From positions 710,242 through 774,241 of the forward strand of contig NMRB01000062.1 in NCBI GenBank assembly GCA_002633025.1: 64,000 nucleotides of DNA, given 5' to 3'. The position numbers and the translations under genes were made by a program. The notes under the pieces were generated by a model. That model searched no databases, was not told the origin of the DNA, and saw only the letters and a program-made list of their open reading frames with translations. The DNA is from Notospermus geniculatus. Lineage: Eukaryota > Nemertea > Pilidiophora > Heteronemertea > Lineidae. This document shows, piece after piece, positions 35,775 through 46,945 of this stretch. Position 1 is the stretch's first letter; the number at the start of each line of letters is the position of its first letter.

Positions 35775-37380
35775 TTCACCAGCAATTTGCAGTTGCTGTT
35801 GAGCATTCTTTGAAATCAATAAGACCCAACAAATTGCTAGGCAACTCAAAGAATGTTCTGAACATCTCGTGTACCTGGCACCATTGTCGTCAAAGACGTC
35901 CATTTGACTAAGAGGATCAGGTCTATCAATTGGTAACTTCCACAGCTCTCCTTATAATCCTATTATTTCAACCGGCATAATTGCCTCACCATTAGTCTTA
36001 CTAGAAGCTTTGCGACTGCTGGCAGCATCTTGAGAAATTCACGAGCACCGGGCGGTTTTTCTCCCTCGTTTGAATGTTAAGAATGTGTCCACTTTCTGTG
36101 ATAATAATCATTGGCTTGCTGAAGGCTAGTTTACCTAATGGACAATAACGTGTTGGGAGAGTTGGAAACCATCAGCTCTTGGCAATCTTCACACCAAGTT
36201 GTTGCGCTGTCAGATGGGATCAAAAGTCGCCTGACTTTCTCAGACTGTTTATTGCACAATAACTCCGAGGTACGCTGGACAAATATGGTTTCTTCTTAAA
36301 GGTGAATGTCAGCAGTATCCTCAAAACACTTACCTGATGGCATTGTCTTAAAAGCCATGGAAACTTGACTAGGATTGTGGCTTCTGTGTGCTGTGCAGAG
36401 ATTTGGTTAGGACTTGACAACGGCCTTTATGCTGACGTCAGGTTGCAACTGCGATTGCCTGCGCCACAACGGAATAGATGGCATCAAGTGAAGAACTCAT
36501 GGTCTGCAGGTCGCCAAAGCGAAAATGTGTGATCGTGGATCTTGGAACAGGTGGCATCTGCGCACAGGGAATTGTAACTGAAGTCAGGTCGATGCCTGTG
36601 GGGATCACGATTTGGCATGGCACAGAAGTTGAACCGGTTTGACTCTTGCAATTCATGATCTTTTGGATCAGCGACTGATGCCGATTGTCGCAGGTGAGAT
36701 GCAACTATATGCCATATCAGCGACTGATTTGTTCCGCGCAGTCGTGACTCAGATGCAAAGTGATTCCGGAAATGTCATTCACCACCTGTTCTATGCCCTT
36801 GCAAGGTCGATCTGACATCATCTGGAGGCCTTGAGCTGAGGGCAAGCTCAGTATAGAATGAAAATCGCCACCAGTACCTCACCTTTAATGCGTAAAAATG
36901 TTGACTGGTCAATTGCATCTTTTCTCCTCTCATGCCCCATAATGGCCTCGGTTATGCCTGCTTGATGGGTAACCAGGATATTAGCTGGGAAATGGACGTA
37001 ATTAAGATAGTCACATTCATTACATAAAACCTGGCTAGAAAAGGTAAAGAACTGGTCCGAGTTGGACCTTTGGTGATGCTGGACATGGTTCTATGGTGTG
37101 TTTATGTACAAGATGAGAAGGCTCCTTGGATACTGGTAAGATTTTTTATGATGGCGATTATGAGAACACCATGCACTTCTAAGTATGTGCTCTTACGATC
37201 CCCATAGAACCCCATAAAATGTGAGGAATCTAATACCTGAGCACCATTTAGGTTGTAAGAGGAATTTTCCAAGTTACTTGAATATCCTGTTTTTTATGTG
37301 GGTTTTATTCAGACTTTTATTGGCGATGTTGGTGGTTGGTTGAGCTGTTGGCATGCCAATGAGAGAATGGTTGTTGATGT
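35775..37380. other. no supported gene
   Basis: A weak hairpin at 35790-35865 (GAGCATTCTTTGA / CAAAGAATGTTCTGA) and nothing else recognised. Confidence 0.4.
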
Positions 37381-37384
37381 TTAT

Positions 37385-37545
37385 AAAAGCTGCTGCTCCA
37401 CTTGGGAGTTTTCTCCTCTGAGTTGGCTCTCCATGGGCGATTAACCTACAGTTTATGCCGAGACCAGTGACACAAACAACTGCTCATAGTTGAGTTGCGC
37501 ATAGAGAACCACTTGCACAAGGTAAACTCAAGTGGAGCAGCACCT
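37385..37545. mobile_element. palindromic element family A
   Basis: GCTGCTCCACTTGGGAGTTT, GAGTTGGCTCTCCATGGGCG and the inverted end AGTTGCGCATAGAGAACCAC, then AAGTGGAGCAGCACCTT. Confidence 0.7.
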
Positions 37546-38116
37546 TGAGGGTAGGTTGCAGATGGAAATTTCATGAAAAAGGACCCATATCTGTCCGTAT
37601 GTTAGGGGAGGGAGAGGGTCTGAAGAGATTTAAAGCATGTTTTAAATTTTTTGTTTTATCACCTGCAATTTGAATTGAGTTGTCCCATTAGACTATTTAT
37701 CATTTTTTCCTGGTGATTTTTCATTGCTCTCTTCTCATTTTCATTTTGAATCTGTTTTTAACGATTCTTTTTGAAGCAAATAATAGACAGCAGCAGGTGC
37801 TCGTGAAAATGTACCTGTTTATTATTCCCAAAGTTGATTATGTTACATTCCACTTATCGTTAATTACATGTTATGAAGGATGCTTCATGGTGTCAGTGGG
37901 CCAATTATACCAAAGATTGATGAAAAATACGTCCAGGGTGACACCAACCCAAGATGAAAGATGTATTTGACTTAGTTGATATCTGTAAGATAGAGTTTGT
38001 TTCTGGCCCTCATCAAATTCCCAGACGATCGTGCGAGTCTCCATTGTGATGTTGGTGGTGAATGATCAAAATGGAGAGGATGTGTTAAATATATGCCCCA
38101 TTCAAGAAGTCTCCTT

Positions 38117-38470
38117 AAAGCTGAACTTAATAGATATAAACCCCAAGCGGCAGAGGTAGAAATTACAAACAACCATCCGCCATGTTTTGAACAGCCACCG
38201 AACACTTCGTGGCGCATACAGAAAAAGGATCGCCAATCGATCAGGGGTGTGTGGGTTCGAATCTTGGTACTGTCACGGATTATTTTTCGTTTTTTATCAT
38301 TTGACAGCTGTGCTGAGATCTTTACTGTTCAGGAGCGTGGTGGCAAGTGAAACCAACTGTGACCGTCCGAGAGGGTGTATGATGTTTGGTGGCTGTTCAA
38401 AACATGGCGGATGGTTGTTTGTAATTTCTACCTCTGCCGCTTGGGGTTTATATCTATTAAGTTCAGCTTT
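38117..38470. mobile_element. foldback element, 87-bp arms
   Basis: 38117-38203 and 38384-38470 are inverted copies with one mismatch by eye. The 180-bp centre contains GGGTTCGAATCT, a tRNA B box. Farther out, GAATACGGCCCAT (about 38550) resembles the GGGCC-GTATTC ends seen at 27536 and 62382. Confidence 0.9.
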
Positions 38471-38579
38471 AACTCTAAGGTCCACTTTAAGCTTTCGTAT
38501 TCTTTTGTATTCAATAGCTAAAGGTAAACCTTAGAGTTAAGTCTAGAATACGGCCCATTCTGTACTTTGAACTAGGCCT

Positions 38580-39150
38580 ATCACTTGCCTTTTTTGGTGG
38601 GCATGGCCTACGTTGAGAGTTGGTCAAAACTGGCAGTTACTTGGATATTTTCAACCGTCGTCATAAAAGATAATCTGTCAATCACCAGTGATTCTGACCC
38701 TCGCTCTCTACGTCACCGCACACAAACTGACGGAGGGAGCGAGGGCTTAGAACCGCTGATTACCTAAGTGCTCATCAGGTGTTGCTACAAGGGCTGGTAT
38801 TGAAGTCAACAGGAAATGCATGATCTCTCACTTCGTCTTGGCAGACCAAAACAACATTTCCAAATCTGCTGGTTTGTCAACAAATTCCAAGATACATGCC
38901 ATTCCTATCAAGTAATGTTTGGCTTTTCTCATGAGATAATATATCTTGTTACATACGGATCTTCATGATGCCTTGATTAGCAAGATATGGCCTTTACCTT
39001 TGGTTTGCTTACCTGAGGGGTTTGGTAAATAACAATGTTGTCATCTTTCTTGGCATTTTTTCAAAAATCTCTTAATGCTGACAGCAGATGAAAACGTATT
39101 CGCAGATGAGTAAAATAAGAATATTGAATTGAACACACTAGTGGTTCTGC
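38580..39150. other. no recognised feature
   Basis: Non-coding sequence upstream of the first CPSF2 exon found. No upstream CPSF2 exon was recognised here. Confidence 0.4.
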
Positions 39151-39152
39151 AG

Positions 39153-39315
39153 ACAGTATTGGACAAATAATTATACAGCAGGAGGAAACCAGAGTGCCCG
39201 CAGAAAATCTACGCTGTTAAAGAGTGTTGTCTCTATCACATGAAGAAAGAGCTGAACTTGGGATTGAACCCAGAACCTCAGTGGTGACAGCCACTGCTGT
39301 TTCCACTGCACAATA
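39153..39315 (-). mobile_element. S2 SINE copy upstream of CPSF2 exon
   Basis: Minus strand has B box GGTTCAATCCC and tail GGTTTCCTCCTGCTGTATAA. Confidence 0.65.
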
Positions 39316-39542
39316 AAAGTGTGGTCATCTTGGTGTTCTCTAAGTTTGGTTCATGCCAACAAGCAAACTGTCAGAACAGTGATACTTTCTGAATAAGACT
39401 GGGGTACGATGATTTGGTTCGCTCATTTTCTTCCAGGTTAAACCAAGTGGATTTCATCATAATAGTTTTTTGGAAAAAAATAACCGATAACTATCACTTA
39501 TCTGATCTCGTTTTGATCTTTTCTTATTCCTTCTATTTCCAG

Positions 39543-42500
39543 GTCGTCCTCGCCAGCGTGCCGCACATGCAATGTGGCTTCTCAAAAGGGATCTTTTCAT
39601 CCAATGGTGTGGCAATCCCAAGAACAGTATCATCTTGACCTGTCGAACGTCCCCTGGAACGCTGGCTAGACAGTTAATTGACAATCCGACGGAGAAGCAC
39701 ATCACCGTCGAGGTAGGTTACGGGACTTCGGGTACTCACTAAGTGGCTTCTTGCGTAATCAAACATTCGCTTCCCAGAAACTGCCACGATCATTTCCAAT
39801 AATCAATTAGTGCAAAAGAGTAAGAACTGTTACCTTCGTGCTGTACCTGGTTAGTTTAGAAGATTTTTGGTCTCAAATTGTTCTTGATATTTATTAGGTA
39901 AAAAGGAGAGTTAGACTGGAGGGACTTGAACTAGAGGATTACCTCAAGAGAGAAAAAGAGAAAGAAGCAAAGGCTGCAGCTATCAAAGCTGAACAAGCAA
40001 AAAAGTAAGAGTTGTTTTGAATTCTCTTGATGCATCCTGATGTAATCAGTGGCTGCTTCCTAGTGTGAAGTGACATGTGAACGCTAAGAACACCACTGAT
40101 GCCCCAAGGATGAAGAAAGGAGAACACATGGGGTTGGAGCGATTGAAAGTCCTGTAAGGTGACCAGCTTGACTAACACTGAAGGGTTGGTGTACTCACAG
40201 CATTTGCTAGCTCTGTGGCTAAAGCGGCCCATACACGATCAATATTATTGCACAATATGGGGCCCAAAATAGGGGCGTGTGCTTCTGGCATGATGGGTAG
40301 AAGAAAGATTGGCAATAATATTGCCCATTTTGAGCCTCATATTGTGCAATAATATTGCACGTGTATGGGGGCTTTACAAGTGGTCTTGGCTGATGTAAAG
40401 TCAAGTTATTGATATGCAGTTGAACCTCCGTATTAAAAAATATGTACAGTATATGCTTCTGAAGAACCTGTATTGGTCCTTGCCAATCCAGACCCGTACC
40501 GAAGGAAATAAAGTCACTTCTGGTTTGCCCTTTCAGAGTAGTAGCTAAGTTGTCTCAGCTTGTGATCATTTAATCTGGTCCAATGATTAGACCAGATTAG
40601 AAAATGTTGCACTGAAATCTACGTGTAGGTGTCTAATTATTGTGGAGTTAATGAAGTCTTAAAATGTCTTTTCCAGAGAGAAGGAGGAGTCTAGTGACGA
40701 GAGTGATATGGAGGTGGAGGAGGGGAGTGCAACCAAGCATGACCTTATGTCAAAAGGAGAGGTACGCCAAGTGAATTAACAGATCAAATTCTCAAGAAAT
40801 CGATCTCAGACTTAAAAGTGCGCTATAGCTGTTTGGTAGTGCCAGTTAGTCTCATCTTTGTACCTACCATTGCTGTTCGGTGGAATGTTTCCCACTGATT
40901 GCCAAGTTGCAAGGTGGACTAGGGACTTTTTCGCCCACAAACTTAGAAACTGGGGTTGGAATCCTGTGCGTCTGTTACTGAGGTAAAGATGCTCTTTGAC
41001 TGACCGATTTCCATCTTTATATTCCAGGGTAAAACTCGGTCAAGTTTCTTCAAACACGCCAAGAAGACATATCCCATGTTCCCCTTCACCGAGGAGAGAA
41101 TCAGATGGGATGACTACGGCGAGATAGTCAGGTAAGATTTTGTAGGAACCCTGCGGATGGTCAGGAATCACTGGTTATACTGCACTGTTGAGCTTTCATA
41201 ATAGGATTCTTCAATCGATCTCTCCCCATTCCAAATCAAGCAAACCTGGTGGTAATTTGTGATACTATACTACTATTTGTGATGCTATAAGGAGCCACGG
41301 TGGTGTAGTGGTTCGGGTGTCCAACTAGTGGTCAGAGGGTCCAGGGTTCGAATCCCGCTGTGACGTGAGACTTTAGGCAAGTCTCTTTGCCTCACTGGCC
41401 TCTCTCCACACTGCTGTATAAATGGGTACCGGTTGGAAATGCTCAGACTGTAGCGCTGAATGAGCAGCTCATCTGAGTTCTACTGACAGGTTTCAGGATA
41501 GACAGGGGTTAAAGTGTAAAGTCAGATGACACCTCTACCATTGTTGATATCAGACTATAAACCCAAAACTTTAAACTTTATTCCCGTTATAGGACGGAGG
41601 ATTATGCCATTCCAGACACAGCCCCGGTTGAGGAAGAAAAGAAACATGGGGTGAGTTTCAAAAACTGCTCGAAAACTTCTTTTTCTGTTGATTGGATATG
41701 AGCAGTGGCAAAGAGTAGTGGACTTGTGACCGACAGGCCGCATGTTCGATACAAAGTTGAGTTGCTGCTTCACATTCTGAACTGGTCTGAAAGAGTCAAG
41801 TGAGTTGCTTCTTGAATTCCACAGAAATTTTCTCATCCAATTCGAAATCTTGAGGACTTGATTACCCCTATTGTCGTGACTTAATTTGATGTTTTTTGTT
41901 TGAAATCCACAGGAAACAGATAAACCAGAAGATCAGGCAATGGAAGGTAAGATTATCTTCTTGTAATGTCAAGATAGAAAAGTGAAGTTTTGAGAATGCA
42001 GCACCAATTCAGGGCATTATCACTACTCATTATAAAACAATACTGGGTTATATCTATGTAATGTGGGAGGAACGTGTAGCCCCACCCCCAGACAAAACCT
42101 GTGTTGTCAGGAGTGACCTACCAGATAAAACAACTGGCACAACCGGGACTGACCCATTACCACAGTGGTGACAAGTACGGATGTTTCCACTATGCCACCC
42201 TGACAACCCAAATATTTGCCAAATATCAGACTTGCCATGTGCCTAGATAAGTGAACGAATATGTTCAAGGCTCGTCTCATCTTGGATGCCTCTTGTGCTC
42301 TTCACTAAAACACACTAAGAGTTGCTTTTTGCAGTGTTTGTGCTCATCACTAAAGCACTCATCACTAAAGCACACTTTCTGATAAGTCGACAGTGTGCTT
42401 ACTGGGCTAACTGAGCTATAAATATTACATTACATTACTGAGCTATTAACCTGTGTTTCCAGACACCACCATCGTTCCGACCAAGACCATCTCAGCCACT

Positions 42501-45173
42501 CAGACGATCGACATCAATGCCAATGTGGTCTATATCGACTTTGAGGGCCGTTCTGATGGAGAATCAATACGAAAGATCTTAGGACAGATCAAGCCAAAGC
42601 AGTTGGTAAGAGCAGTCATGTCAATTTAAAGTCGTCTAGTCAGAACTTAATACTTCTTAACACCTTGAGTGCTCTAGGTTTCAGGTGGCCGTTATAATCG
42701 ATTGGCCTCACAAAGTGAGAGTAAAGTTGATCAGTAACCTGAACATTTAACAACCGGTGACTGGATTTCAAGCCTCTTGTCTTCTCTATTGACACACCAA
42801 AACTCCGGAACAAACTGGCAACTTCTGTCAGGAACTGTGAAACTCTGAACAGTTTCAAATGTCAATTGAAACAATTTCTTTCTTACGAAGCCTGTTGAAC
42901 TCTGAAGCACTTTGAGTGGTCTCAATAGTTGGATACAGCGCTCTAGCAAAAGCAGGCGGTTGTCACGACCGAGGAAAGTGTTAACAGCCTTAAAACACAA
43001 TAGCTGAGACGTACGTCTCTGCAGTTTGACAAAAGTAGTGGGCAGCAGTGATGTTGAGTAAACTGATGACCAATGATGATCATTTGCAACAAGCAGTGTT
43101 TCCTCTTCCATTACTTTTTTTAGCCAAAGTAAAGAAAATCCCTATTGTTCAATAATGTTAAACACCGTGTTCAATAGGGATTTTCTTTACTGTGACTAAA
43201 AAAAGTAATGGAAGAGGAAACCCTGAACAAGTGCATTTACTGGTGTACACTGATAATTTGCACTGAGCTATTTGTCCTGCTGCATGGGCACAGATTGTTC
43301 TGGTCCACATTGTCAATATGGATTTATGCTGTAAAAGAGTTATTTATGAGAGATCTTCCAGAAAGTATCAATGGGATATCTTTTTCAGATTCTGGTGCGA
43401 GGAAGTCCAGAATCTACAGATGCTCTTGCTGAATACTGTACAAGCACACAAGGCCTTGTCACGGGGTCAATCTTCAAACCAAATATTCATGATGTCATTG
43501 ATGCAACAACCGAGGGATTCATATACCAGGTTAGGATACTGAAGGGTTTATATGTGTTGGTGATCGTGGTTACGACTCAGATTTAATATTTCTGCCCTAA
43601 TCTCTTATGTTCCGCTTTGATTTTGTCCTTATGCAGGCTCAAGCAGAGAAGTATCTGAATTGATTTGGAAAGAGCCAGTTCTAATCCTGCTTCATTCAAT
43701 TCAAATCAACTGCACTTTCAAGTAGAATGGAACCTCTCACTATCAACGATACCTCTGGGGCTGACCGGTGTTGTCCTTGTGTCCTGATTACAGAGGTCAA
43801 AATGAATAGGAATGACCTGTTAGGTGTCCTTGGAGAGGTGTCCTCATAGCAGAGGAGTCTACTGTCCACTACGAGAGGTCCACTATAGTTCCTCATTTCT
43901 TTTCAACAAACAGCTGGTAAAGCTGAACATTGTACATTGTATTTGTTTAAACTCTCTCCAGGTTAAGCTTAAAGATTCCTTGGTGAGTGCACTGCGAATG
44001 TACAAGGCCAAAGACGTGGAAGTGGCATGGATGGATGCAAAGATTGAAGTCAAGAAAGGCAAGACGGATACGGGTGCCATGTTTGAAAGAGAAGAGGGAG
44101 AGATTGATGATGACTTTGAAAGGTTGAAAAGGCTGAGGGGTAAGTCATTTTGTCACATTTACGGACACAATTGGTTGTCTTTGAAGATGTGCCATGGAGG
44201 CATTGGCTTGTTACTCAGCCTGTGTATTGGTTCGTAGCAGTGCATGAACAGACGCTCATCCATATGAAAAGTTTGCAGATTGGCTCTCTATGGGCAACTC
44301 CGTAGAGTGTGTACAGACAGTCCTCCATATGAAAGTTGGCTTTCTATGTGCAACTTGTCCATACAAAACTATGGGTTGTCATTTGTGTCACTGGTCAAGG
44401 TATAAGCTGGAGGGTAGCCCATTGAAAGCCAACTCGTGGGAGAATCTTGAGGCTCTGTTTTACAAAACAAAGTTTTCTCACAGTTGTCTGTTTTTCCTTC
44501 AGGTGAACAGGCTGAACCAGAGGAAGATGTGATCCCAGTCTTGGAACCAGTTGCTCAAAATGAGGTGAGTCCGTTTTACGAAATCTTCATCTGTGCAGGT
44601 CAGAAATCGTGGTGTCACAACCGTGGAGATATCTATCAGATCTCAGCCTTTCGCAGTAATCTCTCGTCTCAACATTCTTCATGAATCTTGCATTTTCAGG
44701 TGGTAGGCCACACCCCGGTGTTCATCAACGAACCAAAGCTATCTGATCTGAAGACGGTCATGGTGCGGGCCGGTATCCAAGCAGAGTTTATCGCCGGTGT
44801 CCTTGTCTGTAACAATAGTGTGGCAGTTAAGAGGGTGAGTCTGATGCTGAACCAAACGGATTGCCTCTTATCACCTCCTTATAGGAGCTTTGATAGCCGA
44901 GTGGTTCTCATGTACACTTAGCTTAGGAAGCGGCAGGTCCCGGGTTCGAATCCAACCCAGGCCATATTGGACTAATCATCCCTGGCTCTTCAGTCCAACG
45001 CATGGAACAGTAAGCCGTGGTGCATTGTATCTTTGCCAGCCATAACATTAGTGTTAATTTCTTTCCCTATTTATTTTCAGAATGAAGCTGGGAGAATTCA
45101 ACTGGAAGGTTGCCTTGGTCATGATTATTTTAAAGTGAGAGAGCTGCTTTATGAACAATACGCCATTGTCTGA
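39543..45173 (+). CDS. CPSF2: CPSF2 (CPSF100), C-terminal 12 coding exons; first exon has a frame break
   Basis: Cleavage and polyadenylation specificity factor subunit 2, the catalytically inactive metallo-beta-lactamase/beta-CASP partner of CPSF73 in nuclear pre-mRNA 3'-end processing. Exons: 39543-39712, 39898-40004, 40677-40761, 41028-41131, 41593-41650, 41913-41946, 42463-42605, 43389-43529, 43962-44139, 44503-44564, 44700-44834, 45081-45173 (TGA 45171-45173). All have AG/GT borders, and phases agree from the second exon on. Family landmarks in order: [34 protein letters not shown], an acidic SSDESD tract, [78 protein letters not shown] and terminal LLYEQYAIV. These match the second half of animal CPSF2 (about 436 of about 780 residues, compared from memory). 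In the first exon the reading changes frame at 39581-39590 (AAAAGGG), so as written the protein would stop. Exons for the N-terminal nuclease-fold domain were not recognised upstream. Confidence 0.95.
40210..40372. mobile_element. MITE in CPSF2 intron 2
   Basis: Left CCCATACACGATCAATATTA and right TAATATTGCACGTGTATGGG are inverted, and the match continues through GCACAATATG. No coding capacity. Confidence 0.75.
41291..41580 (+). mobile_element. tRNA-derived SINE, family S1, full copy in CPSF2 intron 4
   Basis: A box in GGTGGTGTAGTGGTTCGG, B box GGGTTCGAATCCC, then the S1 body (GCAGCTCATCTGAGTTCTAC, GACAGGGGTTAAAGTG) and tail ACTATAAACCCAAAACTTTA. It ends about a dozen bases before the next exon. 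Confidence 0.8.
42062..42215 (-). mobile_element. S2 SINE copy in CPSF2 intron 6
   Basis: Minus strand has a diverged tRNA-like head and a tail related to S2. Confidence 0.5.
42731..42960 (+). mobile_element. 3' end of a non-LTR retrotransposon (LINE) in CPSF2 intron 7
   Basis: The plus strand encodes, in one frame, [22 protein letters not shown] and [10 protein letters not shown]. This matches the usual C-terminal end of L2/CR1/jockey-type reverse transcriptases (APKLWNSLP..FK..LK..LF pattern). It is followed by CACTTTGAGTGGTCTC and GCGCTCTA, like the tail of such elements. Truncated, inactive. Confidence 0.6.
42990..43090. repeat. dispersed repeat shared with 10412-10512
   Basis: AATAGCTGAGACGTACGTCT, CAGTTTGACAAAAGTAGTGG and AACTGATGACCAATGATGAT; adjoins the LINE tail and may be part of its 3' end. 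Confidence 0.6.
43099..43220. mobile_element. hairpin element with 49-bp arms in CPSF2 intron 7
   Basis: 43099-43147 and 43172-43220 are inverted copies with two mismatches (left start TTTCCTCTTCCATTAC). The loop is 24 bp. It lies 168 bp upstream of a CPSF2 exon. Confidence 0.85.
43723..43895. mobile_element. GGACACCTCT-family copy in CPSF2 intron 8
   Basis: GAATGGAACCTCTCACTATC at the left and ACGAGAGGTCCACTATAG at the right. Inside are GGTGTCCTTGGAGAGGTGTC and related words. Confidence 0.6.
44260..44450. mobile_element. palindromic element family A in CPSF2 intron 9
   Basis: GATTGGCTCTCTATGGGCAA, AAAACTATGGGTTGTCATTT and the inverted end TAGCCCATTGAAAGCCAACT. The left arm is partly duplicated. 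Confidence 0.65.
44883..45045 (+). mobile_element. tRNA(Ser/Leu)-like SINE in the last CPSF2 intron
   Basis: TTTGATAGCCGAGTGGTTCT (A box as in Ser/Leu tRNAs) and GGGTTCGAATCC (B box) are followed by a non-tRNA body ending near 45045. No tRNA fold at the 3' side. Confidence 0.6.
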
Positions 45174-45192
45174 AAAGGATCCTGTTTGAAAC

Positions 45193-45198
45193 AATAAA
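45193..45198 (+). terminator. proximal poly(A) signal candidate of CPSF2
   Basis: AATAAA lies 20 bases after the CPSF2 stop codon and is followed by moderately GT-rich sequence. It would give a very short 3' UTR. Confidence 0.45.
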
Positions 45199-45677
45199 CT
45201 GCATTTACTGTTCGAAATACGAGATGTGTTGGTCATTTTCAAGCTCTCGTGTTCAGTTATCTCATGTCTTTGCCTGGATGAAAGCTGAAGAGATGGTGAA
45301 TTGTGAAGATGTTTCCTGATCCCCAACAGCATTGGTGATCAAGGGCAAAGTGGTTTTTACTAGACCTACGATATAAACCAGAGTATGTTTGTGTAACAGT
45401 CTCGTGGACATATTTTTTATCTGAAACTTGTGGTAAGGAGTTGTTGGTGCCTACCGGTATTTGCTGAGAGAAAAGGGAATGGCAGATGGAGATGACATAT
45501 TTTTGTTTTGTGCCGATCCCCTCCAATTGTCCAAAGGCGTGTGGAACACTTGGTCGGCAGGTGGGGTCACTGTGATGCTACAATCATGTTATGTAAACCT
45601 AAGAATGAAATTGCTTCTTGTCATTGACACTACCACCTGTTGTAAGAGAATGTGACATCAAGATGTGTTTTATTCGG

Positions 45678-45683
45678 AATAAA
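45678..45683 (+). terminator. distal poly(A) signal candidate of CPSF2
   Basis: AATAAA is followed immediately by the GT-rich run GTGTTGTGTGC, a textbook arrangement of hexamer plus downstream element. It would give a 3' UTR of about 0.5 kb, ending about 160 bp from the facing TCTE1 signal. This is a better context than the hexamer at 45193. Confidence 0.5.
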
Positions 45684-45843
45684 GTGTTGTGTGCAAATCT
45701 CTTGTCAGTGTCTGTTTCCTCTTTGTGTCTATTTCCTGTTGCGCGTGTCTGTTGTTGTCTTGCCATCAATGCCACTGAATGGGCCTGCATGTAGGGCATG
45801 ATAAACCAGAGGAAAAGTTGAACATAACTTTGCAAAATACACA

Positions 45844-45849
45844 TTTATT
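45844..45849 (-). terminator. poly(A) signal candidate of TCTE1
   Basis: Reading the minus strand, AATAAA occurs here about 1.1 kb past the TCTE1 stop. Another AATAAA (46957-46952) overlaps the last codons and sits four bases before the stop, too early to give a normal 3' UTR on its own. I infer that the downstream hexamer is used. Confidence 0.35.
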
Positions 45850-46005
45850 CAGTAAATTCCTTCAGCGATTTAAACATATACAATATTGACAGCAGTTGTG
45901 TCTCTGTATCCCTGCTAGATTGCATGCTTACTATGTTCACAGAGGGCATCATTTGGATGTTCGTTCAGCAGAACTCTTCCAATAAACATTAAGCAGTTTC
46001 AGTAG

Positions 46006-46057
46006 CAGTTGACAGCTGTTATATACATGTTGATACATGTAACAGCTGTCAACTGCC
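46006..46057. repeat. 52-bp palindrome between CPSF2 and TCTE1
   Basis: GCAGTTGACAGCTGTTA and its inverted copy TAACAGCTGTCAACTGC (17 bp each, perfect) flank an 18-bp centre. It falls in the inferred TCTE1 3' UTR. Confidence 0.85.
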
Positions 46058-46344
46058 TGTTCAATTACCTGTTCAATTTCTCCCTGAGAAGAGGAGAATT
46101 GGAAGGTTTAAGTACATGTACAGCATAACATTAGATAAACGTGAAGCAGTTCATGGTGTCAGCAGTGAAGTGTCAGGTCATCAATTCTGCCCTCCAAACG
46201 AAGACTGCAGTAACTGCAATTTCTGCAGCCTTGCGTTTTATGCCATATCTCCCTTGTTTTAGGTGGCAGCTCTGAATAATTTTGCAAGAAAGGAGAGCAG
46301 TATCTACAGATGTTATTACACACCTACATTATCCACTTCATTGA

Positions 46345-46410
46345 ATAGGAAAGGCTGCAGAGGCTGTACAAGGGAAGACTGCAATATGCAGATACTGCAG
46401 TCTTCCATTG
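46345..46410. repeat. small hairpin
   Basis: GGAAGACTGCA and TGCAGTCTTCC are inverted around about 15 bp; an inferred UTR feature without known role. Confidence 0.6.
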
Positions 46411-46945
46411 TAGGGCAGAATTACTCCACATATATTAATCACAGTGCCGTGGAATATCATTTTCCAGTCTGTCATCATAAAATAAGACCACGGACTTGAA
46501 TCTACCGGTATGTTAACTCTGTTGGATATGTTCTATTTTGCCAAACGCAGGAGCCTGTTCAAGACAGTTCTAACACTGGAAGACTGCGCAATGTACAGCA
46601 GTAAGACGGACAACAATCCAACTCTGAGGACGGAATTGAAATGACAAAAATGTCAGGACGGAATGATTTGATTACAGACAAACTAAACGCACAAATGGAA
46701 GTACAAACTTCACGACAGAATTACTGATGATCATATCAGATCCACAGATCACACGTTTTGGAACTGGCTTTTTCATCAGATTACAATTATGTATTGAAAT
46801 AGGTGGAGTCCCATCCACATTGACTTGACATGCCTCAAAGTACAGGACACTGGGCTCTTTCCCCTGATGTACCGGTATAGCAAAGAAAAGGCTTAGCAGT
46901 TTGGAAGTACTTCAATGACGACATGTTTACACTCGTTAACACGCA

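Noticed and set aside
38093-38534. Overlapping frames of 62-115 codons on both strands
   Set aside because: They read the arms of the foldback element from both sides (same peptide text inverted), not a protein gene.
41291-41365. Possible tRNA gene (A and B boxes at correct spacing)
   Set aside because: The acceptor stem does not close and the same sequence occurs with a long common tail elsewhere, so it is a SINE head. The same reasoning applies to 14530, 14698, 38260 and 44883.
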